This document shows positions 38,428-45,472 of a stretch of DNA of 64,000 nt, in pieces; the stretch's first letter is position 1, and every line of letters starts with the position of its first letter. The notes below the pieces were generated by a model, which made no database searches, was not told the origin of the DNA, and was given only the letters and a program-made list of their open reading frames with translations. Position numbers and translations under genes: made by a program. The stretch comes from QHXN01 sp032162705 (GTDB taxonomy: Bacteria > Acidobacteriota > Blastocatellia > Pyrinomonadales > Pyrinomonadaceae): contig JAVRON010000098.1 of the NCBI GenBank assembly GCA_032162705.1, positions 25,936 to 89,935 of the forward strand, in the 5' to 3' direction.

Positions 38428-39525
38428 TCAACCTTTAGACGCACGGATAAGCTGCTCAAGCTTTTCCAGAGCAGCGCCGCTGTCGATGCTCTGTGCGGCG
38501 AGTTGCGCGGCTTCACGTAAATCTCCGACGACGCCGCCGACGTAGAGCGCCGCAGCGGCATTCAACGCGACGAGCGTGCGTCCCGCGTCGCGGCGCTCGC
38601 CCGAGAGTATCGAGCGGATGATACGCGCGTTCATCTCCGCGTCGCCGCCGCGCAAACCTTCGAGGGACGAACGCTCAAGACCGAAATCTTCGGGCCCGAC
38701 CTCGAAGACGCGCACCGCGCCTCCTTTAACCTCCGCGACCTTCGTGCTCTCGGCGGTCGTGACTTCGTCGAGGCCGTCGCGCCCGTGGACGACCCATGCG
38801 CGCTCGGCTCCAAGCGCGAGGAGCGTGTGCGCGAGCGGCTCGACCAGCGCCTCGTGCCAGACGCCGATGATCTGGCGCGGCGCGCCCGCCGGGTTCGTCA
38901 AAGGCCCGAGGAGATTAAAGGTCGTGTGAACACCAAGCTCGCGCCTAAGACCCGCCACGCGCGCCGTCGCCCCGTGATAGAGCGGCGCGAACATGAAGCA
39001 GATGCCGAACTCGTTCAGACAGGACTCGGAGACATCCGGCGCGGCGTTGACGTTTAGCCCTAGCGCCGTGAGCACGTCCGCGCTGCCCGAGCGACTTGTC
39101 GCGGCGCGGCTCCCGTGCTTGGCGACGGGCAGTCCCGCGCCCGCGATGACGAAGGCGGCGGCGGTCGAGACGTTGAAGGTCTTGGCCGCGCTCGAACCCG
39201 TGCCCGCCGTGTCGATGAAGCACGCGTGCCGCGAGCGTATCCGCACCGCGCGCGCGCGCATCGCGGAGGCAAGCCCCGCCAGCTCTTCGATGGTCTCGCC
39301 CTTCACGGCCAGCGCGACCAGCGCCGCCCCGATCTGCGCGTCGGTCGCCGCGCCTTCGAGCAACGCATCCAAGAGCGCCGCGGCCTCCTCTCGCCGTAGG
39401 CTCTCGCCGCGCATCAGCCTCAGAGTGAACTCGCGCAGAGGCGGGCCCGCCACTTCGTCCCTACGCGCGGGCGTCGGCAGAAGCCATGACGGCGTGTTCT
39501 TTTGCTGCCGTGATTCGTCGGACAT
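38428..39525 (-). CDS. trpD: Anthranilate phosphoribosyltransferase
   Basis: A 365-residue TrpD. The PRPP loop reads GTGSSAAKTFNVSTA, where many homologues have GTGGD, and is followed by VAKHGSRAATSRSGSADVL and NLLGPLTNPAG. A 30-residue N-terminal extension rich in polar residues precedes the fold (starting near FTLRLMRGESL). It lies 45 bp downstream of trpG. Confidence 0.96.
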   Translation of the reverse strand: MSDESRQQKNTPSWLLPTPARRDEVAGPPLREFTLRLMRGESLRREEAAALLDALLEGAATDAQIGAALVALAVKGETIEELAGLASAMRARAVRIRSRHACFIDTAGTGSSAAKTFNVSTAAAFVIAGAGLPVAKHGSRAATSRSGSADVLTALGLNVNAAPDVSESCLNEFGICFMFAPLYHGATARVAGLRRELGVHTTFNLLGPLTNPAGAPRQIIGVWHEALVEPLAHTLLALGAERAWVVHGRDGLDEVTTAESTKVAEVKGGAVRVFEVGPEDFGLERSSLEGLRGGDAEMNARIIRSILSGERRDAGRTLVALNAAAALYVGGVVGDLREAAQLAAQSIDSGAALEKLEQLIRASKG

Positions 39526-39570
39526 ATCACAAAGGTCACTGGGAGTTTGAAGCTGAAAGTTGACCGGCGC

Positions 39571-40146
39571 TTACAACTTTAAAAAATTGGCGAGCAGACG
39601 CTTGCCTTCCGTCGTGAGAATCGACTCGGGATGAAACTGCACGCCTTCGACCTTCAGGCGGCGATGGCGCAGACCCATGATGACGCCTTCGGGTGTCGTG
39701 GCCGAGACTTCGAGGCAGTCGGGCAGACTCTCGCGCTCGACGACGAGCGAGTGATAGCGCGCCGCGGCAAAACGATATTCGAGTCCCTCAAAGATCGTCC
39801 GCCCGTCATGGCAGATTTCCGCGGGCTTGCCGTGAACGGGCGAAGGCCCGCGCACGACACGCCCCCCGAAGATTTGACCGATGGCCTGATGGCCGAGACA
39901 CACGCCGAGCACGGGCACGTGACCCGCGAGCGCGGCGATCAACTCCAGAGACACTCCCGCCTCGTCGGGCGTGCCGGGCCCCGGCGAGATGACCACGCGA
40001 TCAGGGCGTATGCGATCTTCCACCTCTTTGACCGTCACCTCGTCGTTACGACGCACCTCGACCTCCGCCCCAAGCTCGCCCAGATACTGCACGAGGTTGT
40101 AGGTGAACGAATCGTAGTTATCTACCAGCAGGACTTTCTCGCTCAT
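39571..40146 (-). CDS. trpG: Anthranilate synthase component II (glutamine amidotransferase)
   Basis: A 191-residue class I glutamine amidotransferase. The N-terminal LLVDNYDSFTYNLVQYLGEL, the nucleophile Cys in GVCLGHQAIGQIFGG and the His-Glu of GVQFHPESILT make the triad. It may serve both anthranilate and p-aminobenzoate synthesis. It is separated from trpE by the ankyrin lipoprotein gene and a nested palindrome. Confidence 0.96.
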   Translation of the reverse strand: MSEKVLLVDNYDSFTYNLVQYLGELGAEVEVRRNDEVTVKEVEDRIRPDRVVISPGPGTPDEAGVSLELIAALAGHVPVLGVCLGHQAIGQIFGGRVVRGPSPVHGKPAEICHDGRTIFEGLEYRFAAARYHSLVVERESLPDCLEVSATTPEGVIMGLRHRRLKVEGVQFHPESILTTEGKRLLANFLKL

Positions 40147-40175
40147 TCGCCCGTCCCAATAGAGATGACTTTAAG

Positions 40176-40381
40176 AATTAGGCCACAGAGACACAGAGTC
40201 ACGCAGATTAAGATTTAAGATTTAAGATTTCAAATTTTCAATTTTTTCAAATTTCGGATTCGAGATTCAAATCATAGATTTCAAAGTTTAGATTTGAGAT
40301 TTCAAATTTCAAATTTCAAATCTTAAATCTTAAATCTTAAATTCTTAGACTCTCTGTGTCTCCGTGTCTCTGTGGCTAATT
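40176..40381. repeat. Nested palindrome: CACAGAGACACAGAG arms around TTTCAAA/AGATTTA heptads
   Basis: The outer arms AATTAGGCCACAGAGACACA and CTCTGTGTCTCCGTGTCTCT (reading on to GTGGCTAATT) enclose arrays of AGATTTA and TTTCAAA/TTAAATC, again with period 7. It fills the gap between trpG and the ankyrin lipoprotein gene; no gene is seen in it. Confidence 0.88.
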
Positions 40382-40397
40382 CCATCTTCAGTCATGC

Positions 40398-41342
40398 TCA
40401 ACCCTTTCGCTTCGACGCCGCCGCGTCCTGAAGCATCTTCACGACATCGGCGCGTCGCCCATCGGCGGCCCACTTTAACGCGGTCTTGCCCGACTTGTCC
40501 TTCGCCGAATGGTCTGCGCCGTGGTCGAGGAGGAGTCGGACGATGCGCGCGTTGCCCTTCGACGCCGCCGTCATGAGCGCCGTGCCCCCGCCGCCGTTCG
40601 CGATGTTCGGATCGGCCCCCTTTTCAAGCAGCTTGCCGACCATCTCTTCTCGGTCATAGTAGACCGCCCACGTCAGTGCAGTCCCGACCGACAGGTCGTT
40701 GCGGTTCACGTCCGCGCCCGCGTCGAGCAGAAGGTCAACGACCTCGTCGCGATTCTTCGCCACCGCATACATGAGTGTGGTCGAGCCGGACGATTCGGGA
40801 TCGGTGGTCTGCGCGTTCAAGTCCGGCTTGAATTCGAGTATCGTCTTCACGTCCTCGACCGAGCCGCTGAGCACCGCGCGCATCAGCGGCGTATACCCAC
40901 GTCTATCCCGGCAGTTTACGTCCGCCCCTTTGGCGAGCAGCGCCCGCGCTGCCTTCACGCGGTCAAAGCGGGCCGCGAGCAGAAGCGGCGTCTCGCCCTG
41001 CTGATTCCGCACTTCCGGACTCATCCCCGCGATGAGGAACAGCTTGACGCCGACCTCTTCGCCCTCCTTCGCGGCATCCAGAAACGCACTCTCTTCGTAC
41101 GAGTAGCCGCGCAGGAAAAGCTCGCGCCGCGCCGTGTCCGGCGTAATCTGCGGATCGCCGCCGCTGCTGCCGCTGTCGCAGGAGAAGGCAAAAGGCAGAA
41201 GACAGAAGGCAAAGATTAAAAGTGAGCGACGAGCCAGACCCGGCGTTGAAAGCAGACCCACACTTAACAGTGAAAGTTTCTGCGCGCAGCGTGCGACTTC
41301 ACTTTTGCCCTTTGCCTTTTGCCCTTTGCCTTTTGCCTTCAT
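40398..41342 (-). CDS. Ankyrin-repeat lipoprotein within the trp operon
   Basis: A 314-residue protein starting at ATG 41342, which overlaps the trpE stop (CTATGA) and has GAGG upstream, so translation is coupled to trpE. The N-terminus is MKAKGKGQKAKGKSEV, then a hydrophobic stretch LLIFAFCLLPFAFSC whose last residues form a lipobox; Cys lipidation would follow. At least five ankyrin repeats follow from about residue 95 (ETPLLLAARF, YTPLMRAVLS, STTLMYAVAK, GTALTWAVYY, GTALMTAASK, KTALKWAAD). Function unknown; protein binding at the membrane is expected. Both the basic N-terminus and the hydrophobic core are encoded by 7-bp repeats. Confidence 0.85.
   Translation of the reverse strand: MKAKGKGQKAKGKSEVARCAQKLSLLSVGLLSTPGLARRSLLIFAFCLLPFAFSCDSGSSGGDPQITPDTARRELFLRGYSYEESAFLDAAKEGEEVGVKLFLIAGMSPEVRNQQGETPLLLAARFDRVKAARALLAKGADVNCRDRRGYTPLMRAVLSGSVEDVKTILEFKPDLNAQTTDPESSGSTTLMYAVAKNRDEVVDLLLDAGADVNRNDLSVGTALTWAVYYDREEMVGKLLEKGADPNIANGGGGTALMTAASKGNARIVRLLLDHGADHSAKDKSGKTALKWAADGRRADVVKMLQDAAASKRKG
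41181..41342. repeat. Heptad palindrome, TTTGCCT/GGCAAAA family, inside a coding region
   Basis: GGCAAAAGGCAGAAGACAGA (41187-41214 region) and CTTTTGCCCTTTGCCTTTTG (41302-41342 region) are inverted copies with a 7-bp period. They encode the signal peptide core and the first 16 residues of the ankyrin lipoprotein. Confidence 0.9.
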
Positions 41343-42880
41343 AGACCTCGCTCGGCCATCTCGATTGCGTTCAAAACTGCGCGCGCCTTGTTGACCGTCT
41401 CTTCGTATTCGCGCTCGGGGACAGAGTCGGCGACGATGCCTGCGCCGGCCTGCACGTATGCGTGACGGTCGCGGATGACGACCGTTCTGATGACGATGCA
41501 AGAGTCGAGATTGTCTGCGTAGTCCGCGTAGAGCACAGCGCCCGCGTAGACTCCGCGCGAGTCCGGCTCAAGCCCGCCGATGATCTGCATGGCGCGCACC
41601 TTCGGCGCACCCGTCACCGTCCCGGCGGGAAAGCACGCGGCCAGCGCGTCGAAGCGGTCGCAATCGTCGCGCAGACGCGCACGCAGGGATGTAACGAGGT
41701 GCTGTACGTGCGAGTAACGTTCGACCGACATCAACTCGCCCACTTCGACCGAGCCGTAATCCGCGACTCGGCCCAAGTCGTTGCGGCCCAGATCGACGAG
41801 CATCGTGTGCTCGGCCACCTCCTTCTCGTCGGCGCGCATCTCTTCGCCGAGCAGCCAGTCTTCGGTCTCGGTCGCGCCGCGCCCGCGCGTGCCCGCTATC
41901 GGCCTGTAGTCGAGTCGCTGCCCGCGACACCGCACGAGCATCTCGGGCGACGCGCCGACTACGGTTTCCTCACCGAGCCGGAGGAAGTACATGTACGGCG
42001 ACGGGTTGGTCGCACGCAGCGCGCGGTAAATCTGGATGGGATCGACGCCGACCCTCTTCGAGAAGCGCTGCGAGAGCACGGCCTGATAACAGTCGCCCGC
42101 CGTGATGTGCTCCTTGATGCGAACGACCGCCCGCTCGAACTCTTCACGCGTCCAGTTCGACTCGAAACTCTCCTCCGCATCCTCGACAGCGCGACCCATA
42201 TCCGCATCTACGATAGCGCGGCTCTCATCCGTGGCAGCGGGAAGCGTGATGCTCTCTGAGAGAAGCTTCTCGATTCGCGCGGTCTCGCCGACCGCCGCGT
42301 CGTAGAGTTCGCGCAGACGTTCGCGTTTGCCCGCGGCCTCTTCCGTCATCACGACCGAAGTGATCTCGATCTGCTGGCGCACGCGGTCAAAGGCGAGCAC
42401 CGTGCGGAAGAACATGAAGACCGCATCGTTGCCCCCTTCGGACACTTTCAAATCCTTTTCCAACACTGGCTCGAACCAGCGCGCCGCGTCGTAGGCGAGA
42501 TAGCCGACCGCGCCACCCGCCATCGGCGCAAGCCCCGGACGACGCGCGAGCTTACGCGCCGCGAAGTAGTCGCGCAGGAAGTCTGTGGCACGCATGCCGC
42601 GCAGCTCTTCGGTCTCGCCGTGCTGCTCGACGAACGTCACGTCACCGCGGCCACGGACGATCAACTCCGGCTCCGCGCCGATGAAGGAGAAGCGCGCGAT
42701 GCGTTCGCCGCCCTCGACCGATTCGAGCAGGAACGCATAGCGCGCGCCGCCCGCCACACGCAGGAACGCGCCGACCGGAGTCTGCAAATCGGCGAGCACA
42801 CTCCGCACGACCGGCACGACGTTACCGTGCTCAGTCTCGCGCTCGAACTCCTCGAACGTGGCGGGTTGAATGCGAATCAT
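41339..42880 (-). CDS. trpE: Anthranilate synthase component I
   Basis: A 513-residue TrpE, first gene of the trp operon. The tryptophan feedback-site element LLES is present (AFLLESVEGGE). The chorismate-binding core shows YQAVLSQRF, NPSPYMYFL, IAGTRGRGATETED, LVDLGRNDLGRV, FPAGTVTGAPKVRAM and GAGIVADSVPEREY. Feedback inhibition by tryptophan is therefore expected. No leader peptide or attenuator was recognised upstream. Confidence 0.97.
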   Translation of the reverse strand: MIRIQPATFEEFERETEHGNVVPVVRSVLADLQTPVGAFLRVAGGARYAFLLESVEGGERIARFSFIGAEPELIVRGRGDVTFVEQHGETEELRGMRATDFLRDYFAARKLARRPGLAPMAGGAVGYLAYDAARWFEPVLEKDLKVSEGGNDAVFMFFRTVLAFDRVRQQIEITSVVMTEEAAGKRERLRELYDAAVGETARIEKLLSESITLPAATDESRAIVDADMGRAVEDAEESFESNWTREEFERAVVRIKEHITAGDCYQAVLSQRFSKRVGVDPIQIYRALRATNPSPYMYFLRLGEETVVGASPEMLVRCRGQRLDYRPIAGTRGRGATETEDWLLGEEMRADEKEVAEHTMLVDLGRNDLGRVADYGSVEVGELMSVERYSHVQHLVTSLRARLRDDCDRFDALAACFPAGTVTGAPKVRAMQIIGGLEPDSRGVYAGAVLYADYADNLDSCIVIRTVVIRDRHAYVQAGAGIVADSVPEREYEETVNKARAVLNAIEMAERGL

Positions 42881-42899
42881 TTTCAGTCTTTATCGTTTT

Positions 42900-43053
42900 T
42901 CGGTTGAGAGTCATGCAAGTAATATTCACCGTCGCAGGCGCAAAGGACGCGGAGGAGGCGCAGAGACTTGCATCCCTCCGCGCCGCCTCTGTGTCCTCAG
43001 CGCCTCTGCGGTGAATCTATCCCGCTTTACACCCAACTGAAAACAGCTATAAG
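42900..43053. repeat. MITE-like element, TTCACCG family
   Basis: Core 42925-43015, with a well-kept right outer arm CCCAACTGAAAACAGCTATA that matches the outer arm of the copy at 4769-4929. It lies 39 bp after the zinc-ribbon gene stop and upstream of trpE. Confidence 0.85.
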
Positions 43054-43092
43054 AATCCTTTTAAAAGCGTGTGGGATGAGGACAGGCGGCGC

Positions 43093-43326
43093 TCACTTCA
43101 TATGCTCGCGCGCGTACGATTCGAGGTGGCCGCAGCCTTCGCAGCGGTATGTCTCGACCCGGTAATGTTCCTTCCCCTTTGTCTTGATGCCCGTCCAGAT
43201 GCTCTTCTCCGGCTCGCCTTCGATCCACTCGGCAGTGGCTTGCGGGACGCCGTAATGGCCGCGGTCGATGAGGAAGCCCGCCTCCATCTGGCCGCCACAA
43301 CGCGAACATATCAACTCTCCTTCCAT
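43093..43326 (-). CDS. Small zinc-ribbon protein (DUF6487-like)
   Basis: A 77-residue protein with two Cys pairs, CSRCGG near the N-terminus and CEGCGH near the C-terminus, likely binding one zinc. The conserved WIEGEPEKSIWTGIKTKGKE and a final LESYARE resemble small uncharacterised bacterial zinc ribbons. The start at 43326 has GGGGAG five bases upstream; a longer ORF from 43356 does not. Function unknown. Confidence 0.8.
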   Translation of the reverse strand: MEGELICSRCGGQMEAGFLIDRGHYGVPQATAEWIEGEPEKSIWTGIKTKGKEHYRVETYRCEGCGHLESYAREHMK

Positions 43327-43364
43327 ATATACTCCCCGCCGAAGATACGGCTTCAAACGTTTGC

Positions 43365-44159
43365 TTACCCCACGAGCCTGCTCGACAACCAGTGACCGCC
43401 GTCCACGACCAGCACAGCGCCGTTAATAAAACTTGCCGCGTCCGAGCAAAGAAAAATCGCGCACTGCTCGATGTCGCGGATACGACCGAAGCGCCCGAGC
43501 GGGATTTTACGTCGCAGGCGCTCCTTCACTTCCGCAGGCACGAGACGGCTCATGCCTTCCGTGTCCTCGATGGGGCCCGGCGCGACGGCGTTGACGCGTA
43601 TGCCGTGCGCTCCCCATTCGACCGCGAGGTTACGCGTCAAGGCGTCAACGCCCGCCTTCGCCGCCGAGACGTGGAGCTGCAAAGGCGTGCCCAGATAGTG
43701 GAGCGTGGCGCTGATATTAAGAATTTGCCCGCGCCCCTTTTTCAACTCCTCGAACGCCGCGCGGCAGACGTTGAACGTGCCCTTCAAGTCGATGTCCACG
43801 ACCGTGCCGAAGCCGTTCGGCGAAAGCTCTTCAGCCGGGCACAGAAAGTTCCCCGCCGCGCCGTTGACCACGATGTCGATGCGACCGAAGCGCTCGACGG
43901 TCGTCGCGATGGCGCGCTCGACCTGCGCGAAGTCGCGCACGTCCGCGGCAACGGCCAGCGCCTCGCCTCCTGCGGCTTGAATCTTCGCGGCGGCTGGTTC
44001 GAGATGTTCCATCCTCCGGCTGACGAGCGCGACACGCGCCCCCGCTTCGGCGAGCGCGCGTGCCACGCCGCCCGTAATGCCCGTGCCCCCGCCCGTAACG
44101 AAGGCGACTCGCCCTTCGAGAATTTTGTCCGCGAAGATACTCCGCTCTCGTTCGCTCAT
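43365..44159 (-). CDS. SDR family oxidoreductase, 2,4-dienoyl-CoA / trans-2-enoyl-CoA reductase type
   Basis: A 264-residue Rossmann enzyme. The NADP-binding TGGGTGITGGVARAL, the NGAAGNFLCPAEELSPNGF block and APGPIEDTEGMSRL are diagnostic of the peroxisomal DECR-like group. As in that group the usual SDR catalytic Tyr is absent; the active-site region is HVSAAKAGVDAL. It is likely to act in unsaturated fatty acid beta-oxidation. It overlaps the hisA stop by four bases (ATGA). Confidence 0.87.
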   Translation of the reverse strand: MSERERSIFADKILEGRVAFVTGGGTGITGGVARALAEAGARVALVSRRMEHLEPAAAKIQAAGGEALAVAADVRDFAQVERAIATTVERFGRIDIVVNGAAGNFLCPAEELSPNGFGTVVDIDLKGTFNVCRAAFEELKKGRGQILNISATLHYLGTPLQLHVSAAKAGVDALTRNLAVEWGAHGIRVNAVAPGPIEDTEGMSRLVPAEVKERLRRKIPLGRFGRIRDIEQCAIFLCSDAASFINGAVLVVDGGHWLSSRLVG

Positions 44160-44878
44160 GCGGCCCTCAACGCCTCCTGTAAAGTGAAACGCCCTTCGTA
44201 GAGCGCCTTGCCGACGATAACGCTATCGACGCCGCACTGGCTGATCGACTTCAACTGCCGAAGGTCTTCGAGCGAAGAGACCCCGCCCGATGCCGTGACG
44301 CGCAAGCCCGACTCGCGTGCAATCGCGCACGTCTGTTCGAGGTTGACGCCCGTCAGCATTCCGTCGCGCGCCACATCCGTGTAGACGATGCGGTCAACGC
44401 CCGCGTCGGCCACGCGCCGCGCGAGCACGCTGGCCGTGAGCCGACCTTCCTTCTCCCACCCGTGCGTGAGAACTTGGCCGTGCCGCGCGTCGATGCCGAC
44501 GCAGATGCGAAAGCCGAAGAGCTGCACAAACTTCTCCAAAGTCTCGGGCGACTCGGCGGCGAGCGTGCCGATGACGACCTGCGCCGCGCCGAACTCGATC
44601 ATCTGCTGCACGTCTGTGACGCTGCGAAGTCCGCCGCCGAACTGGACGGGAACCTTCACCGCGCGGATGATGCGGCGCACGACCTTCCGGTTCAAAGCGT
44701 TCTTGTCGGCGAACGCCCCGTCGAGGTCTACGACGTGGAGCATGCGCGCGCCCGCGTCCTCGAACCCCTTCGCGATCTCCGCGGCCTCGCCGTCGTAAAC
44801 CTTCAAGTCCTCGCGCCGCCCCTGCGTCAGGCGCACGCACTTGCCGTCCCTCAAATCGATTGCCGGAATGATTAGCAT
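44156..44878 (-). CDS. hisA: HisA: phosphoribosylformimino-AICAR phosphate isomerase
   Basis: A 240-residue (beta/alpha)8 isomerase of histidine synthesis. The catalytic Asp pair is in IPAIDLRDGKCVRL and VYTDVARDGMLTGVN, and the phosphate-binding QFGGGLRS and ASGGVSS are present. The start at 44878 (MLIIPAID) is the family start; a longer reading through the upstream heptad array (LTYHLSLITYH) is rejected. No Shine-Dalgarno is visible because the array ends a few bases before the ATG. A dual HisA/PriA role is unlikely since trpF is present. Confidence 0.94.
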   Translation of the reverse strand: MLIIPAIDLRDGKCVRLTQGRREDLKVYDGEAAEIAKGFEDAGARMLHVVDLDGAFADKNALNRKVVRRIIRAVKVPVQFGGGLRSVTDVQQMIEFGAAQVVIGTLAAESPETLEKFVQLFGFRICVGIDARHGQVLTHGWEKEGRLTASVLARRVADAGVDRIVYTDVARDGMLTGVNLEQTCAIARESGLRVTASGGVSSLEDLRQLKSISQCGVDSVIVGKALYEGRFTLQEALRAA

Positions 44879-44883
44879 TTTTC

Positions 44884-44970
44884 GTGAGTGATAAGTGATG
44901 AGTGATAAGTGATAAGTAAGAAAAGGCCGCTTTGTTTTTCTTATCACTTATCACTCATCACTTATCACGG
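44884..44970. repeat. Heptad palindrome, AGTGATA family, containing a stop codon
   Basis: GTGAGTGATAAGTGATGAGT and CTTATCACTTATCACTCATC arms flank a 20-nt loop. The TPR lipoprotein gene ends CCG TGA within the array on the minus strand. Confidence 0.92.
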
Positions 44971-45468
44971 CTTTTTAGGCGTCGGTGTATGTGTGGCCGA
45001 GGGCTTCTCGTCCTCGTCGGCGACGTTGGGCGTGATGGGGAGCGGGGCAGGCTCGCCGTTTTCACCCTCTTGCTGCTGGCCGCCAAGCTGCTCTTTGATA
45101 GCGGCGGAGTTGCTCTGCGCTTCCGTGTTGTCGGGGTCAAGCCGCAGTGCGCTCTGGTAGTCCGACACGGCCTCGCGCAGCTTCCCCGCGGAACGCTCGA
45201 CGTTGCCGCGCCGCACATAGACGCGAGCCAGCCCGTCGCGCGTGTCTTCGTCGCCGGGATTGCGCTCAGCCTGATTCTCCAGCCGCTCGATCTCCGCGTC
45301 GAGCGCAGCCACATCGTCCGTCGCGCCGCCCGTCGTCTGCTGTGGGGATGGCGACACACCGGCGCGTGAGCTGTTGGCCTGCCTTCCTCCGCCGCAGCCC
45401 GTCAACACGAGAGCGAGCGCGAAGGCAGTGGCCGAAGCCATGTTCAGTAAGCGTCTGCTTGTGTTCAT
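44965..45468 (-). CDS. TPR-containing lipoprotein
   Basis: A 167-residue protein with a lipoprotein signal peptide ending LVLTGC (Cys at about residue 25), a Ser/Gly linker, and about two TPR-like helices pairs (AERNPGDEDTRDGLARVYVR, LREAVSDYQSALRLDPDN). The tail is Pro/Glu/Thr-rich. The start at 45468 has AAGGGGG ten bases upstream and lies just past the stop of the dikinase-like gene, so they are co-translated. It may dock partners at the membrane next to that exported protein (inference). Confidence 0.82.
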   Translation of the reverse strand: MNTSRRLLNMASATAFALALVLTGCGGGRQANSSRAGVSPSPQQTTGGATDDVAALDAEIERLENQAERNPGDEDTRDGLARVYVRRGNVERSAGKLREAVSDYQSALRLDPDNTEAQSNSAAIKEQLGGQQQEGENGEPAPLPITPNVADEDEKPSATHTPTPKKP

Positions 45469-45472
45469 GCGC

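Noticed and set aside
44879..44947. N-terminal extension of hisA (LTYHLSLITYH)
   Set aside because: Translation of the AGTGATA array; HisA proteins begin at MLIIPAIDLRDG.
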